This document shows, piece by piece, positions 7,984 through 15,940 of a DNA stretch of 64,000 nucleotides. The stretch lies in assembly GCF_044003965.1 (NCBI RefSeq), contig NZ_JBAWKC010000005.1, forward strand, positions 124,001 through 188,000, in the 5' to 3' direction. The notes beneath the pieces were generated by a model that was given only the letters and a program-made list of their open reading frames with translations, searched no databases and was not told the DNA's origin. Source of the stretch: Yeosuana aquiaggeris (GTDB lineage: Bacteria > Bacteroidota > Bacteroidia > Flavobacteriales > Flavobacteriaceae). Both the position numbers and the translations under genes were made by a program. Each line of letters begins with the position of its first letter. The first letter of the stretch is position 1.

Positions 7984-10209
7984 TTACATTGATTCGTGAA
8001 ACGAACGTGTAATAACCTCTAATTGTTGCTCTCTGGTTAACCTAACAAAGTTAACGGCATAACCTGAAACACGAATTGTTAATTGAGGATATTCCTCTGG
8101 ATTTTCCATGGCATCCATTAACATTTCTTTATTTAAAACATTCACATTTAAATGTTGTGCATTTCTTGAAAAATACCCGTCTAATGTTGTCGCTAAATTT
8201 TCAATTTGCTCTTCTTCATCAGCACCTAAAGATTTTGGCACAATAGAGAATGTATTTGAAATACCATCTCTTGAATCTTCGTAATTTATTTTTGAAACTG
8301 AATTTAACGAAGCAATAGCCCCATTACAGTCACGTCCATGCATTGGGTTTGCCCCGGGCGCAAAAGGAATTCCTTGTGCCCTTCCATCTGGTGTTGCTCC
8401 TGTTTTTTTACCGTAAGATACGTTTGAAGTAATGGTTAAAACAGACATAGTAACTTCTGCATCTTTATAAACAGGCAACTGTTTTAATTCGTTATTGAAT
8501 TCTGCAACAGCTTTACTTGCTAAAAAGTCTACTCTATCATCATCATTTCCATACATTGGAAATTCGCCTTCAATTTGGAAATCTATAGTTAAGCCTTCTT
8601 CGTTTCTAATTGGTTTAACTTTGGCATATTTTATTGCAGATAATGAATCGGCCACAATAGACAATCCAGCAATTCCGTAAGCTATATTCACACCTGGGTT
8701 TGTATCAATTAAAGCCATTTGTGCCTTTTCATAATAGTATTTATCATGCATATAGTGGATAATGTTCATTGAATCATTGTACACTCTGGCAACTTCTTTC
8801 ATCGCAACTCTAAAGTTTACCATGACTTTATCAAAATCTAAATACTCGTCTGTATAAGGTGGAATTCCATCAACAATTTGTGTTCCTGTAAATTCGCAAC
8901 GACCCCCATTTAACGCTAATAATAATGTTTTAGCCAAATTAGTACGAGCACCGAAAAACTGAATTGATTTTCCTAATTCTTGATATGAGACACAACATGC
9001 AATCCCGTAATCATCAGAACCACGACTTGTTCGCATTAAATCATCATTTTCAAATTGAATAGACGAAGTATCTATGGCTACTTTTGCACAATAGTTTTTA
9101 AAATTCTTTGGTAAATTTTCAGACCATAAAATGGTAATATTAGGTTCTGGGGATGGTCCTAAATTATACAGTGTATTTAAAAATCTGAAAGATGTCTTTG
9201 TAACTTTAGTTCGTCCATCAGACAGCATGCCTCCAATAGCTTCAGTTACCCATGTTGGATCACCTGCAAAAATTTCATCATAAGCTTCCATACGCAGGTG
9301 ACGCACCATACGCAGTTTCATAACAAATTGATCAATGTATTCCTGTGCTTCAACCTCGGTAATTAACCCTTCTTCTAAATCGCTTTCAATATAAATATCT
9401 AAGAATGATGACACATTGCCTAAAGACATTGCAGCACCATCTTGTTCTTTTACTGCTGCTAAATAGCCCATGTACGTCCATTGAACAGCCTCTTGAGCAT
9501 TTTCGGCAGGACGAGATAAATCTAAACCATAAGATTTACCCATTTCAATCATTTCTTTTAAAGCTTTTATTTGCTCTGAAACTTCTTCACGTAAACGGAT
9601 AACTTTATCGGTCATCGGACCAGTAATCCCAGCTAAATCTAGCTCTTTTACTTCAATTAAACGTGTTACTCCATATAACGCAATTCTGCGGTAATCACCA
9701 ATAATTCTTCCTCGTGCATAATTATCAGGTAAACCTGTTAAGAACCCTAAAGAACGGTATTTTTTAATTTCATCTGTATAAGCATCAAAAACACCATCGT
9801 TATGTGATTTTACATATTTATTAAATAAATCTGAAAGTTGGTTATTTGGTTTTAATCCGTGTTCAGATAAAGCTTTTTCAACTACCTTAAAACCTCCGAA
9901 AGGTTTCATGGCTCTTTTTAATAATTCGTCGGTTTGTAAACCAACAATTACTTCATTTTCCCTATCAATATATCCAGCTTCAAAAGAATTAATTCCAGAA
10001 ACAACGTCGGTATCAATAGAACGAACACCATTTCTTTGTCTTTCCTCCTTAGTACCTTGTTTACAGATTTCCCATAATTTTTTAGTTTTTTCACTTGGTC
10101 CTACTAAAAATTCATGTGTTCCGTGATATGGGGTAATATTTTTTGTAATAAACTCTCTTAAGTTTATTGCCTTATTCCAAATACCTGTTTTAAAAATTTT
10201 GGTTTTCAT
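7984..10209 (-). CDS. pflB: Formate C-acetyltransferase (pyruvate formate-lyase)
   Basis: Glycyl-radical enzyme that splits pyruvate plus CoA into acetyl-CoA and formate without oxygen. The adjacent catalytic cysteines are in YGIACCVS (C405-C406). The radical Gly lies in the C-terminal RVSGYAVNF (G716), 25 residues from the end. At 741 residues it has the typical PflB length (E. coli 760). The start MKTKIFKTGIWNK is supported by the promoter 37-80 bp upstream. Because the enzyme is destroyed by oxygen, its presence points to growth under low oxygen. The upstream FNR-type palindrome fits that. First gene of the pflB-pflA-focA unit. Confidence 0.97.
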   Translation of the reverse strand: MKTKIFKTGIWNKAINLREFITKNITPYHGTHEFLVGPSEKTKKLWEICKQGTKEERQRNGVRSIDTDVVSGINSFEAGYIDRENEVIVGLQTDELLKRAMKPFGGFKVVEKALSEHGLKPNNQLSDLFNKYVKSHNDGVFDAYTDEIKKYRSLGFLTGLPDNYARGRIIGDYRRIALYGVTRLIEVKELDLAGITGPMTDKVIRLREEVSEQIKALKEMIEMGKSYGLDLSRPAENAQEAVQWTYMGYLAAVKEQDGAAMSLGNVSSFLDIYIESDLEEGLITEVEAQEYIDQFVMKLRMVRHLRMEAYDEIFAGDPTWVTEAIGGMLSDGRTKVTKTSFRFLNTLYNLGPSPEPNITILWSENLPKNFKNYCAKVAIDTSSIQFENDDLMRTSRGSDDYGIACCVSYQELGKSIQFFGARTNLAKTLLLALNGGRCEFTGTQIVDGIPPYTDEYLDFDKVMVNFRVAMKEVARVYNDSMNIIHYMHDKYYYEKAQMALIDTNPGVNIAYGIAGLSIVADSLSAIKYAKVKPIRNEEGLTIDFQIEGEFPMYGNDDDRVDFLASKAVAEFNNELKQLPVYKDAEVTMSVLTITSNVSYGKKTGATPDGRAQGIPFAPGANPMHGRDCNGAIASLNSVSKINYEDSRDGISNTFSIVPKSLGADEEEQIENLATTLDGYFSRNAQHLNVNVLNKEMLMDAMENPEEYPQLTIRVSGYAVNFVRLTREQQLEVITRSFHESM

Positions 10210-10245
10210 ATATTTATTTTTATTGTCCTAATTCGTTTTAGGGTA

Positions 10246-10288
10246 CAAAAATAAAGCCTAAAATAAGTTGAAAAACTGATAATTATCA
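10246..10288 (-). promoter_or_regulatory. pflB promoter with FNR/CRP-type operator
   Basis: On the minus strand a -7 element TATTTTTG (10246-10253) has a perfect palindrome TGATAATTATCA (10277-10288) upstream. The centre-to-centre distance is 33 bp, which puts the palindrome near -40, the class II activator position. The same geometry recurs at six other promoters in this window. Confidence 0.8.
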
Positions 10289-10563
10289 TAATAAAACCCT
10301 TTGTTTACAAGGGTTGTCAGCGAAAACGTTTGAAATATAGACTTTACAAAAAAAAATAATTTGTTTTTTTTGTTACAAATTAAAAAGAAGATAATTAGGT
10401 GTATTTTTAGGGTAATATACTATAGAATTTTATAGTTACCCATAGTTCATTTAGTTATTAAAATAACCAAAATGAGAAATGATATTATTACTGTCATACA
10501 TTTAAAATATATAATTCTCAAATAGATTGAAAAAAGATAATCTCCTTTTTCTTAACACATAAA

Positions 10564-10601
10564 AAACCCCTAAGTAAAATAAATAGTTTACTTAGGGGTT
10601 T
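10564..10601 (-). terminator. ppdK terminator
   Basis: Perfect 15-bp inverted repeat (AAACCCCTAAGTAAA / TTTACTTAGGGGTTT) with an 8-nt loop, starting about 19 bp after the ppdK stop. A T-run follows on the minus strand. Confidence 0.85.
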
Positions 10602-10619
10602 CAAACTTAAAACAAAAAA

Positions 10620-13349
10620 TTACATGGACTTTTTAATAGCCGCTTGCGCAGAGGCAATACGTGCAATTGGAACTCTAAAAGGAGAACAACTTACGTAGTT
10701 CATTCCTACATTATAGCAGAATTCAACAGAACTTGGTTCTCCACCATGCTCTCCACAAATACCAACTTTTAAATTTGGTTTCGTGCTTCTACCCTTTTCA
10801 GTACCCATTTTTACTAATTGACCAACTCCTTCTTGATCAAGTACTTCAAATGGATCTACTTTAAGGATTCCTTTTTCAATATATATTGGTAAGAACTTAC
10901 TGGCGTCATCTCTTGAATAACCAAATGCCATTTGAGTTAAATCGTTAGTTCCAAAAGAGAAAAACTCCGCTTTTTTAGCAATTAAATCTGCCGTTAAAGC
11001 TGCTCTTGGTATTTCAATCATTGTTCCAACTAAAAATTCAATAGTATCATTATATTCTTCAAATACTTTTTGAGCGGTATTTCTAATGATATTTTCTTGC
11101 ATTTCAAATTCTTCAACGGTTCCGATTAAAGGCACCATTATTTCTGGTATAGCTACAATTCCTTTTGCTTTTAGATTTAATGCAGCTTCAATAATGGCTC
11201 TAGCCTGCATTTCAGTAATTTCAGGATAGGTATTTCCTAATCTACATCCTCTATGTCCAAGCATAGGGTTAAACTCTTCTAATTCAGAAATTTTACTTTT
11301 TACAGCCTCCAATGAAATATGCATTTCTTCAGCTAACTCTTTTTGTTGTGTTAATTGATGAGGTACAAACTCATGTAATGGCGGATCCAATAACCTCACA
11401 GTAACTGGCAATCCTTGCATGGCTTCAAAAATACCTTCAAAATCTTCACGTTGCATAGGTAATAATTGGTCCAAAGCATATTTTCTACCTTTTACCGTAT
11501 CAGCCAAAATCATTTCGCGCATGGCCTTTATTCGATCTACTTCAAAGAACATATGCTCTGTTCTAGTTAAACCAATACCTTGTGCTCCAAAATTACGTGC
11601 TGCTTTAGCATCTTTGGGGGTATCTGCATTAGTTCTTACCTTCATAGTGGCATATTTGTCTGATAATTTCATGATTTCAGCAAATTCCCCACTTAATTCA
11701 GGCTCAATCGTAGATACTTTTCCTTCTATAATATTTCCTGTTGAACCATTTAATGAAATCCAATCACCTTCGTGGTATTCTTTACCATCAACAGTCAGTG
11801 TTCGTGTTTTATAATTAATTTTCAAAGCACCTGCTCCAGAGATACAACATTTACCCATACCACGAGCTACAACCGCGGCATGAGAGGTCATTCCACCACG
11901 TGCGGTTAAAATACCACGTGCAATGTTCATACCTTCTAAATCTTCAGGAGAGGTTTCAATACGTGTTAAAATAGTGTATTTATATTTATTGGCTTCATCA
12001 GCGAAGAAAACAAGCTGACCGGTAGCAGCACCTGGTGATGCTGGTAATCCTTGTGCAATAACATGTGCTTTTTTTAATGATTTTGGATCAAATACAGGAT
12101 GTAGTAACTCATCTAATTTGTTAGGTTCAATACGCAGCAAAGCTTGCTTTTCGTCTATCATGCCTTGTTTCAACATATCGATGGCAATTTTGACCATTGC
12201 TGCTCCCGTACGTTTACCGTTTCTAGTTTGCAAAATCCAAAGTTTACCATCTTGCATAGTAAACTCCATGTCTTGCATATCTTTATAATGGTCTTCTAAT
12301 TTTTGTTGATAGCCATTTAATTCAAGATAAATATTTGGCATGAGCTCTTCAAGTGAAGGATAATTTTTAAATCTATCTTCTTCTTCTACTTTAGCTAATT
12401 CGGCCCAACGAAGCGACCCTAATTTGGTGATTTGTTGTGGTGTTCTTGTACCTGCAACCACATCTTCACCTTGAGCATTTATTAAGTACTCACCGTTAAA
12501 TACATCTTCACCAGTTCCGGCATCACGTGTAAAACATACACCTGTACCAGAATTATCACCCATGTTACCATAAACCATGGCTTGAACATTCACAGCAGTT
12601 CCCCAATCAGATGGATAACCACTCATTTTTCTGTAATAAACCGCTCTATCTCCATTCCAACTATTAAAAACAGCTACTACTGCTCCCCAAAGTTGATCCC
12701 ACGGATTTGTTGGAAAATCATGCCCTGTACGTTTTTTAACGGCTTCTTTAAAATCATATACTAAATCTTTTAAATCCTGAATAGTAAATTCAGTATCTAA
12801 TTTAATATTACGCTTATGTTTAAGAGCTTCCATGATTTCTTCAAATGGATCAATATCATCCTTTGATTCAGGTTTCATACCTAAAACCACATCTCCATAC
12901 ATTTGAATGAAACGACGGTAAGAATCCCAGGCAAAACGCTCATTATTGGTTCTTTTAGCCAATCCAATAACAACCTCATCATTTAATCCAAGATTTAAAA
13001 CAGTATCCATCATACCTGGCATAGAAACTCTTGCTCCAGAACGCACAGATACTAATAAAGGGTTTTCTTTATCGCCAAATTGCGCGCCCATTATTTTTTC
13101 AATATTTTCTATAGACTCTTCGACTTCAGGAAGAATCATTTTCACAACTGCATCTTTACCTAAAAGATTATATTCTGTACAAACTTCAGTAGTAATTGTA
13201 AATCCGGGAGGAACAGGTATTCCAATTAAACTCATTTCTGCTAAATTTGCTCCTTTTCCTCCTAAGAGGTTTTTCATTTTACTATTTCCATCGGCCGTTT
13301 TGTTACCGAATTTATAGACTCTGGTTTTTACCGATTCTAAGGTTTCCAT
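10620..13349 (-). CDS. ppdK: Pyruvate, phosphate dikinase
   Basis: Interconverts pyruvate + ATP + Pi and phosphoenolpyruvate + AMP + PPi. The N-terminal ATP-grasp domain begins with LLGGKGANLAEMS. The swinging phosphohistidine domain shows GGMTSHAAVVARGMGKCC with the phosphorylated His at 490. The C-terminal PEP/pyruvate barrel ends with SFGTNDLTQM and the catalytic-Cys segment GICGEHGGEPSS. At 909 residues it is slightly longer than the ~880 common for bacterial enzymes. It has its own promoter and terminator, so it is a single-gene unit. An FNR-type palindrome at its promoter places it with pflB; under low oxygen it could spare ATP by using PPi in glycolysis or serve gluconeogenesis. The direction of use is an inference. 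Confidence 0.96.
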   Translation of the reverse strand: METLESVKTRVYKFGNKTADGNSKMKNLLGGKGANLAEMSLIGIPVPPGFTITTEVCTEYNLLGKDAVVKMILPEVEESIENIEKIMGAQFGDKENPLLVSVRSGARVSMPGMMDTVLNLGLNDEVVIGLAKRTNNERFAWDSYRRFIQMYGDVVLGMKPESKDDIDPFEEIMEALKHKRNIKLDTEFTIQDLKDLVYDFKEAVKKRTGHDFPTNPWDQLWGAVVAVFNSWNGDRAVYYRKMSGYPSDWGTAVNVQAMVYGNMGDNSGTGVCFTRDAGTGEDVFNGEYLINAQGEDVVAGTRTPQQITKLGSLRWAELAKVEEEDRFKNYPSLEELMPNIYLELNGYQQKLEDHYKDMQDMEFTMQDGKLWILQTRNGKRTGAAMVKIAIDMLKQGMIDEKQALLRIEPNKLDELLHPVFDPKSLKKAHVIAQGLPASPGAATGQLVFFADEANKYKYTILTRIETSPEDLEGMNIARGILTARGGMTSHAAVVARGMGKCCISGAGALKINYKTRTLTVDGKEYHEGDWISLNGSTGNIIEGKVSTIEPELSGEFAEIMKLSDKYATMKVRTNADTPKDAKAARNFGAQGIGLTRTEHMFFEVDRIKAMREMILADTVKGRKYALDQLLPMQREDFEGIFEAMQGLPVTVRLLDPPLHEFVPHQLTQQKELAEEMHISLEAVKSKISELEEFNPMLGHRGCRLGNTYPEITEMQARAIIEAALNLKAKGIVAIPEIMVPLIGTVEEFEMQENIIRNTAQKVFEEYNDTIEFLVGTMIEIPRAALTADLIAKKAEFFSFGTNDLTQMAFGYSRDDASKFLPIYIEKGILKVDPFEVLDQEGVGQLVKMGTEKGRSTKPNLKVGICGEHGGEPSSVEFCYNVGMNYVSCSPFRVPIARIASAQAAIKKSM

Positions 13350-13386
13350 ATAATTATGTTTTTAGACTTTTTAATGTTATTGCCGA

Positions 13387-13429
13387 CAAAATTAGAGAGT
13401 ATAAAAGACCCATTCAATGACATAAATCA
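13387..13429 (-). promoter_or_regulatory. ppdK promoter with FNR/CRP-type operator
   Basis: Minus-strand -7 element TAATTTTG (13387-13394) and a TGA-N6-TCA palindrome (TGACATAAATCA as read on the plus strand, 13418-13429). The centres are 33 bp apart, as at pflB and hemN. The predicted leader is short, about 34 nt. Confidence 0.75.
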
Positions 13430-13578
13430 TATATTGAAAGTTTTTATTTGTAAACATCGATAGAAGCAAAAAGCAATAAAACTAATGTTTAGGCCTATAG
13501 CTCTTGTTTTTTTATACTACCTCTTGTAAATTCTTTTTTATTTCCTATTTTGCATACTACTAAACTATTTAAGACATA

Positions 13579-15351
13579 ATGACTCAAGTAACTCGGTTGT
13601 TTGATATTCCGCAATATCAATATGAAACATATAATTTAAAAAAAGCCTTAACCACTAAATATAAAGACGAGTGGATTTCAATTTCATCTGAAGAATACAT
13701 TAATCAAATTAATGCTATTAGTAGAGGATTATTGAGATTAGGTGTGCAAGCAAATGACAAGATTGCTGTTATTTCAAGCACTAACAGAACGGAATGGAAT
13801 GTTTTAGACATAGGCGTGTTACAAATAGGCGCGCAGAATGTCCCTATTTATCCTACCATAGCTAAAGAAGATTATGAATATATCATGAACCATTCAGAAT
13901 CTATTTACTGTTTTGTTTCAGATGCTGCAGTTTTAGAAAAATTAAATTCTGTAAAAGGAAAAACAAAACTTAAAGGTGTTTATACTTTTGATGATATTTC
14001 TGGAGAAAATAGTTGGAAAGAAGTCTTAAAATTAGGTCGAGATGAAAGTAATCAAAATGAAGTAAATGAGAGAAAGAATAATGTAAAACCACATGATTTA
14101 GCTACCATAATATATACCTCTGGTACAACTGGTCAACCTAAAGGTGTGATGCTTTCTCATAATAATTTAATTTCCAATGTGATTGATAGTGAAAAGCGTG
14201 TGCCTTTTGAATATGGCAAATCCAAAGCCTTAAGCTTTCTACCAATATGCCATGTTTTTGAGCGTATGATTTTATATCTATATCAATACTGCGGAGTGGA
14301 AATTTATTTTGCGGAATCAATTGATAAAATGACTGATAACTTAAAAGAAATCAAACCTAATGTTATGACTGCTGTTCCCAGACTTTATGAAAAAGTCTAT
14401 GATAAAATATTGGAAAAAGGAGGAGATCTCTCAGGTTTAAAAAAAGCGTTATTCTTTTGGGCAATAGATTTAGGTCTAAAATATGAACCCTATGGACAAA
14501 ACGGTTTCTGGTATGAACTGCAACTAAAATTAGCCAGAAAATTAATATTCAGTAAATGGAAAGAAGGGCTTGGTGGTAATTTAGATTTAATGGTTTCGGG
14601 AAGTGCGGCTTTACAACCCAGATTAACACGAACTTTTGCAGCGGCTGGTATGCCTATAATGGAAGGTTATGGATTGACTGAAACCTCTCCTGTAATATCA
14701 GTGAACGACATGCGTAATGGTGGTTTTAGAGTGGGAACAGTTGGTCGTATTATTGATCATGTAGAGGTGAAAATTGCTGAAGATGGTGAAATATTGGTAA
14801 AAGGGCCCAATGTGATGCTTGGCTATTATAAAGATCCAGAAAAAACGGCTGAAGTCATGACTGGAGACTATTTTCATACGGGAGATATTGGAGAAATAAG
14901 CAGTGATGGATTTTTAAAAATTACTGATAGAAAAAAAGAAATGTTTAAAACTTCTGGTGGTAAATATGTTTCACCGGCACTAATTGAAAATGAATTAAAA
15001 CAATCTCATTTTATAGAACAGGTGATGGTCATTGGTGAAGGAGAAAAAATGCCTGCAGCGCTTATTCAACCAGATTTTAAATTCATAAAGCACTGGATTG
15101 AAAAAAAAGGAAAAGATATTAAACCAGATAATGAGTCGATTGTTTCTTCACAAATAATTAAAGACAGAATTCAAAAAGAGGTTGACAAAACAAATAAGAA
15201 TTTTGGCAATTGGGAACAAGTTAAAAAGTTTGAACTGACTCCAGATGTATGGACCATTGAAGGTGGACATTTAACACCGACAATGAAAATGAAGCGAAAA
15301 ATTATTAAAGAAATTTACAAAGATCTGGTTGAAAAGATATACCGTTCTTAA
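13579..15351 (+). CDS. fadD: Long-chain fatty acid-CoA ligase (AMP-forming)
   Basis: Activates fatty acids to acyl-CoA through an acyl-adenylate. The AMP-binding P-loop TSGTTGQPKG is at residues 180-189. Later motifs are GYGLTETSPV, the YFHTGDIG hinge region with its conserved Asp, and the C-terminal lid TDRKKEMFKTSGGKYVSP. The chain is 590 residues with no signal peptide or strong membrane span, typical for the bacterial long-chain acyl-CoA synthetase (FAA1/AcsL-like) group. It is followed by its own terminator but sits just upstream of a beta-oxidation operon on the same strand, so it probably supplies that pathway. No copy of the MarR palindrome was found in its upstream region. Confidence 0.92.
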   Translation: MTQVTRLFDIPQYQYETYNLKKALTTKYKDEWISISSEEYINQINAISRGLLRLGVQANDKIAVISSTNRTEWNVLDIGVLQIGAQNVPIYPTIAKEDYEYIMNHSESIYCFVSDAAVLEKLNSVKGKTKLKGVYTFDDISGENSWKEVLKLGRDESNQNEVNERKNNVKPHDLATIIYTSGTTGQPKGVMLSHNNLISNVIDSEKRVPFEYGKSKALSFLPICHVFERMILYLYQYCGVEIYFAESIDKMTDNLKEIKPNVMTAVPRLYEKVYDKILEKGGDLSGLKKALFFWAIDLGLKYEPYGQNGFWYELQLKLARKLIFSKWKEGLGGNLDLMVSGSAALQPRLTRTFAAAGMPIMEGYGLTETSPVISVNDMRNGGFRVGTVGRIIDHVEVKIAEDGEILVKGPNVMLGYYKDPEKTAEVMTGDYFHTGDIGEISSDGFLKITDRKKEMFKTSGGKYVSPALIENELKQSHFIEQVMVIGEGEKMPAALIQPDFKFIKHWIEKKGKDIKPDNESIVSSQIIKDRIQKEVDKTNKNFGNWEQVKKFELTPDVWTIEGGHLTPTMKMKRKIIKEIYKDLVEKIYRS

Positions 15352-15373
15352 TCTTCAAAAAACCATAATCTTA

Positions 15374-15398
15374 AACGTCTCATTGAGACGTTTTTTTT
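15374..15398 (+). terminator. Terminator of the acyl-CoA ligase gene
   Basis: AACGTCTC / GAGACGTT stem with a 3-nt loop, followed directly by a run of T's. It begins 22 bp after the stop codon. Confidence 0.88.
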
Positions 15399-15424
15399 AT
15401 ACTTAAATCTTTCCTAAAAAATAT

Positions 15425-15463
15425 AAATTTATTATGCATGCATAATAAATTTTTGTATATTTG
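15425..15463 (+). promoter_or_regulatory. marR-fadNAE promoter with 28-bp palindromic operator
   Basis: A perfect 28-bp palindrome (half-site AAATTTATTATGCA, 15425-15452) ends 3 bp before a consensus -7 element TATATTTG (15456-15463). The palindrome therefore covers the -33 region. A repressor bound here would block RNA polymerase. The next gene, 19 bp after the -7 box, encodes a MarR protein, so autoregulation is the natural reading. Confidence 0.8.
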
Positions 15464-15481
15464 GTTTTGTAAAAATTAACC

Positions 15482-15925
15482 ATGAAAGACAAAACGATTG
15501 ATTACTTACTGAGAACCACATGGTTAGCCGTTTCTAAAATGTACAATGAAGAAGCCGCTAAATTTGACAGTACAATGGCCACTGGATTAACATTGTTAAG
15601 TATTGATCAAGAAAAAGGGACGCCTTCAACGTCTTTAGGCCCAAAAATGGGCATGGAAGCCACCAGTTTATCAAGAATATTGAAAACAATGGAAAAAAGA
15701 GGCTTAATAGAACGACGAGCTAACCCAGAAGATGGAAGAAGCGTGTTAATATATCTTACAGATTTTGGAAGAGAAAAAAGAGCCTATTCACGAGAAAAGG
15801 TCCTCACTTTTAATGAGGCCATAAAAAATAATGTTTCCGAAGAAAAATTACGCCATTTTTATGAAGTTGCAGAATTAATTAATGACATGGTTACTAATAA
15901 GAAAATATACAATCAAACTAAATAA
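15482..15925 (+). CDS. MarR family transcriptional regulator
   Basis: A 147-residue winged-helix dimeric regulator. The recognition region reads MGMEATSLSRILKTMEKRG, followed by the wing with the conserved DGRSVLIYLTDFGR, which is the MarR DxR turn. It is the first gene of an operon with fadN, fadA and fadE (15 bp to fadN), and a long palindrome overlaps the promoter. By analogy with other repressors of fatty-acid breakdown it probably senses an acyl-CoA and derepresses the operon; that ligand is an inference, not visible in the sequence. Confidence 0.88.
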   Translation: MKDKTIDYLLRTTWLAVSKMYNEEAAKFDSTMATGLTLLSIDQEKGTPSTSLGPKMGMEATSLSRILKTMEKRGLIERRANPEDGRSVLIYLTDFGREKRAYSREKVLTFNEAIKNNVSEEKLRHFYEVAELINDMVTNKKIYNQTK

Positions 15926-15940
15926 TTAGCTTAATATATA

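Larger units (their letters stand above)
10210..10619. other. Intergenic region between pflB and ppdK (410 bp)
   Basis: Holds the pflB promoter with its FNR-type palindrome at the pflB end and the ppdK terminator at the other end. Between them is a weak 7-bp hairpin (AACCCTT / AAGGGTT, 10295-10315). The rest, about 10320-10560, is very AT-rich. I found no ORF of coding character, tRNA or repeat there. Confidence 0.7.

Noticed and set aside
10432..10445. A 14-mer (ATAGTTACCCATAG) shared between the pflB-ppdK intergenic region and the fnr start region (33167-33180).
   Set aside because: In 64 kb of AT-rich DNA a few shared 14-mers are expected by chance, and the positions relative to promoters differ.
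11419..11814. A 131-codon open frame antisense to ppdK.
   Set aside because: Overlaps the conserved phosphohistidine and linker region of ppdK; no independent support.
13537..13560. A -7 element for the acyl-CoA ligase gene (TATTTTG then C).
   Set aside because: The spacing inside the motif is one base short of TAnnTTTG; possible but not supportable.
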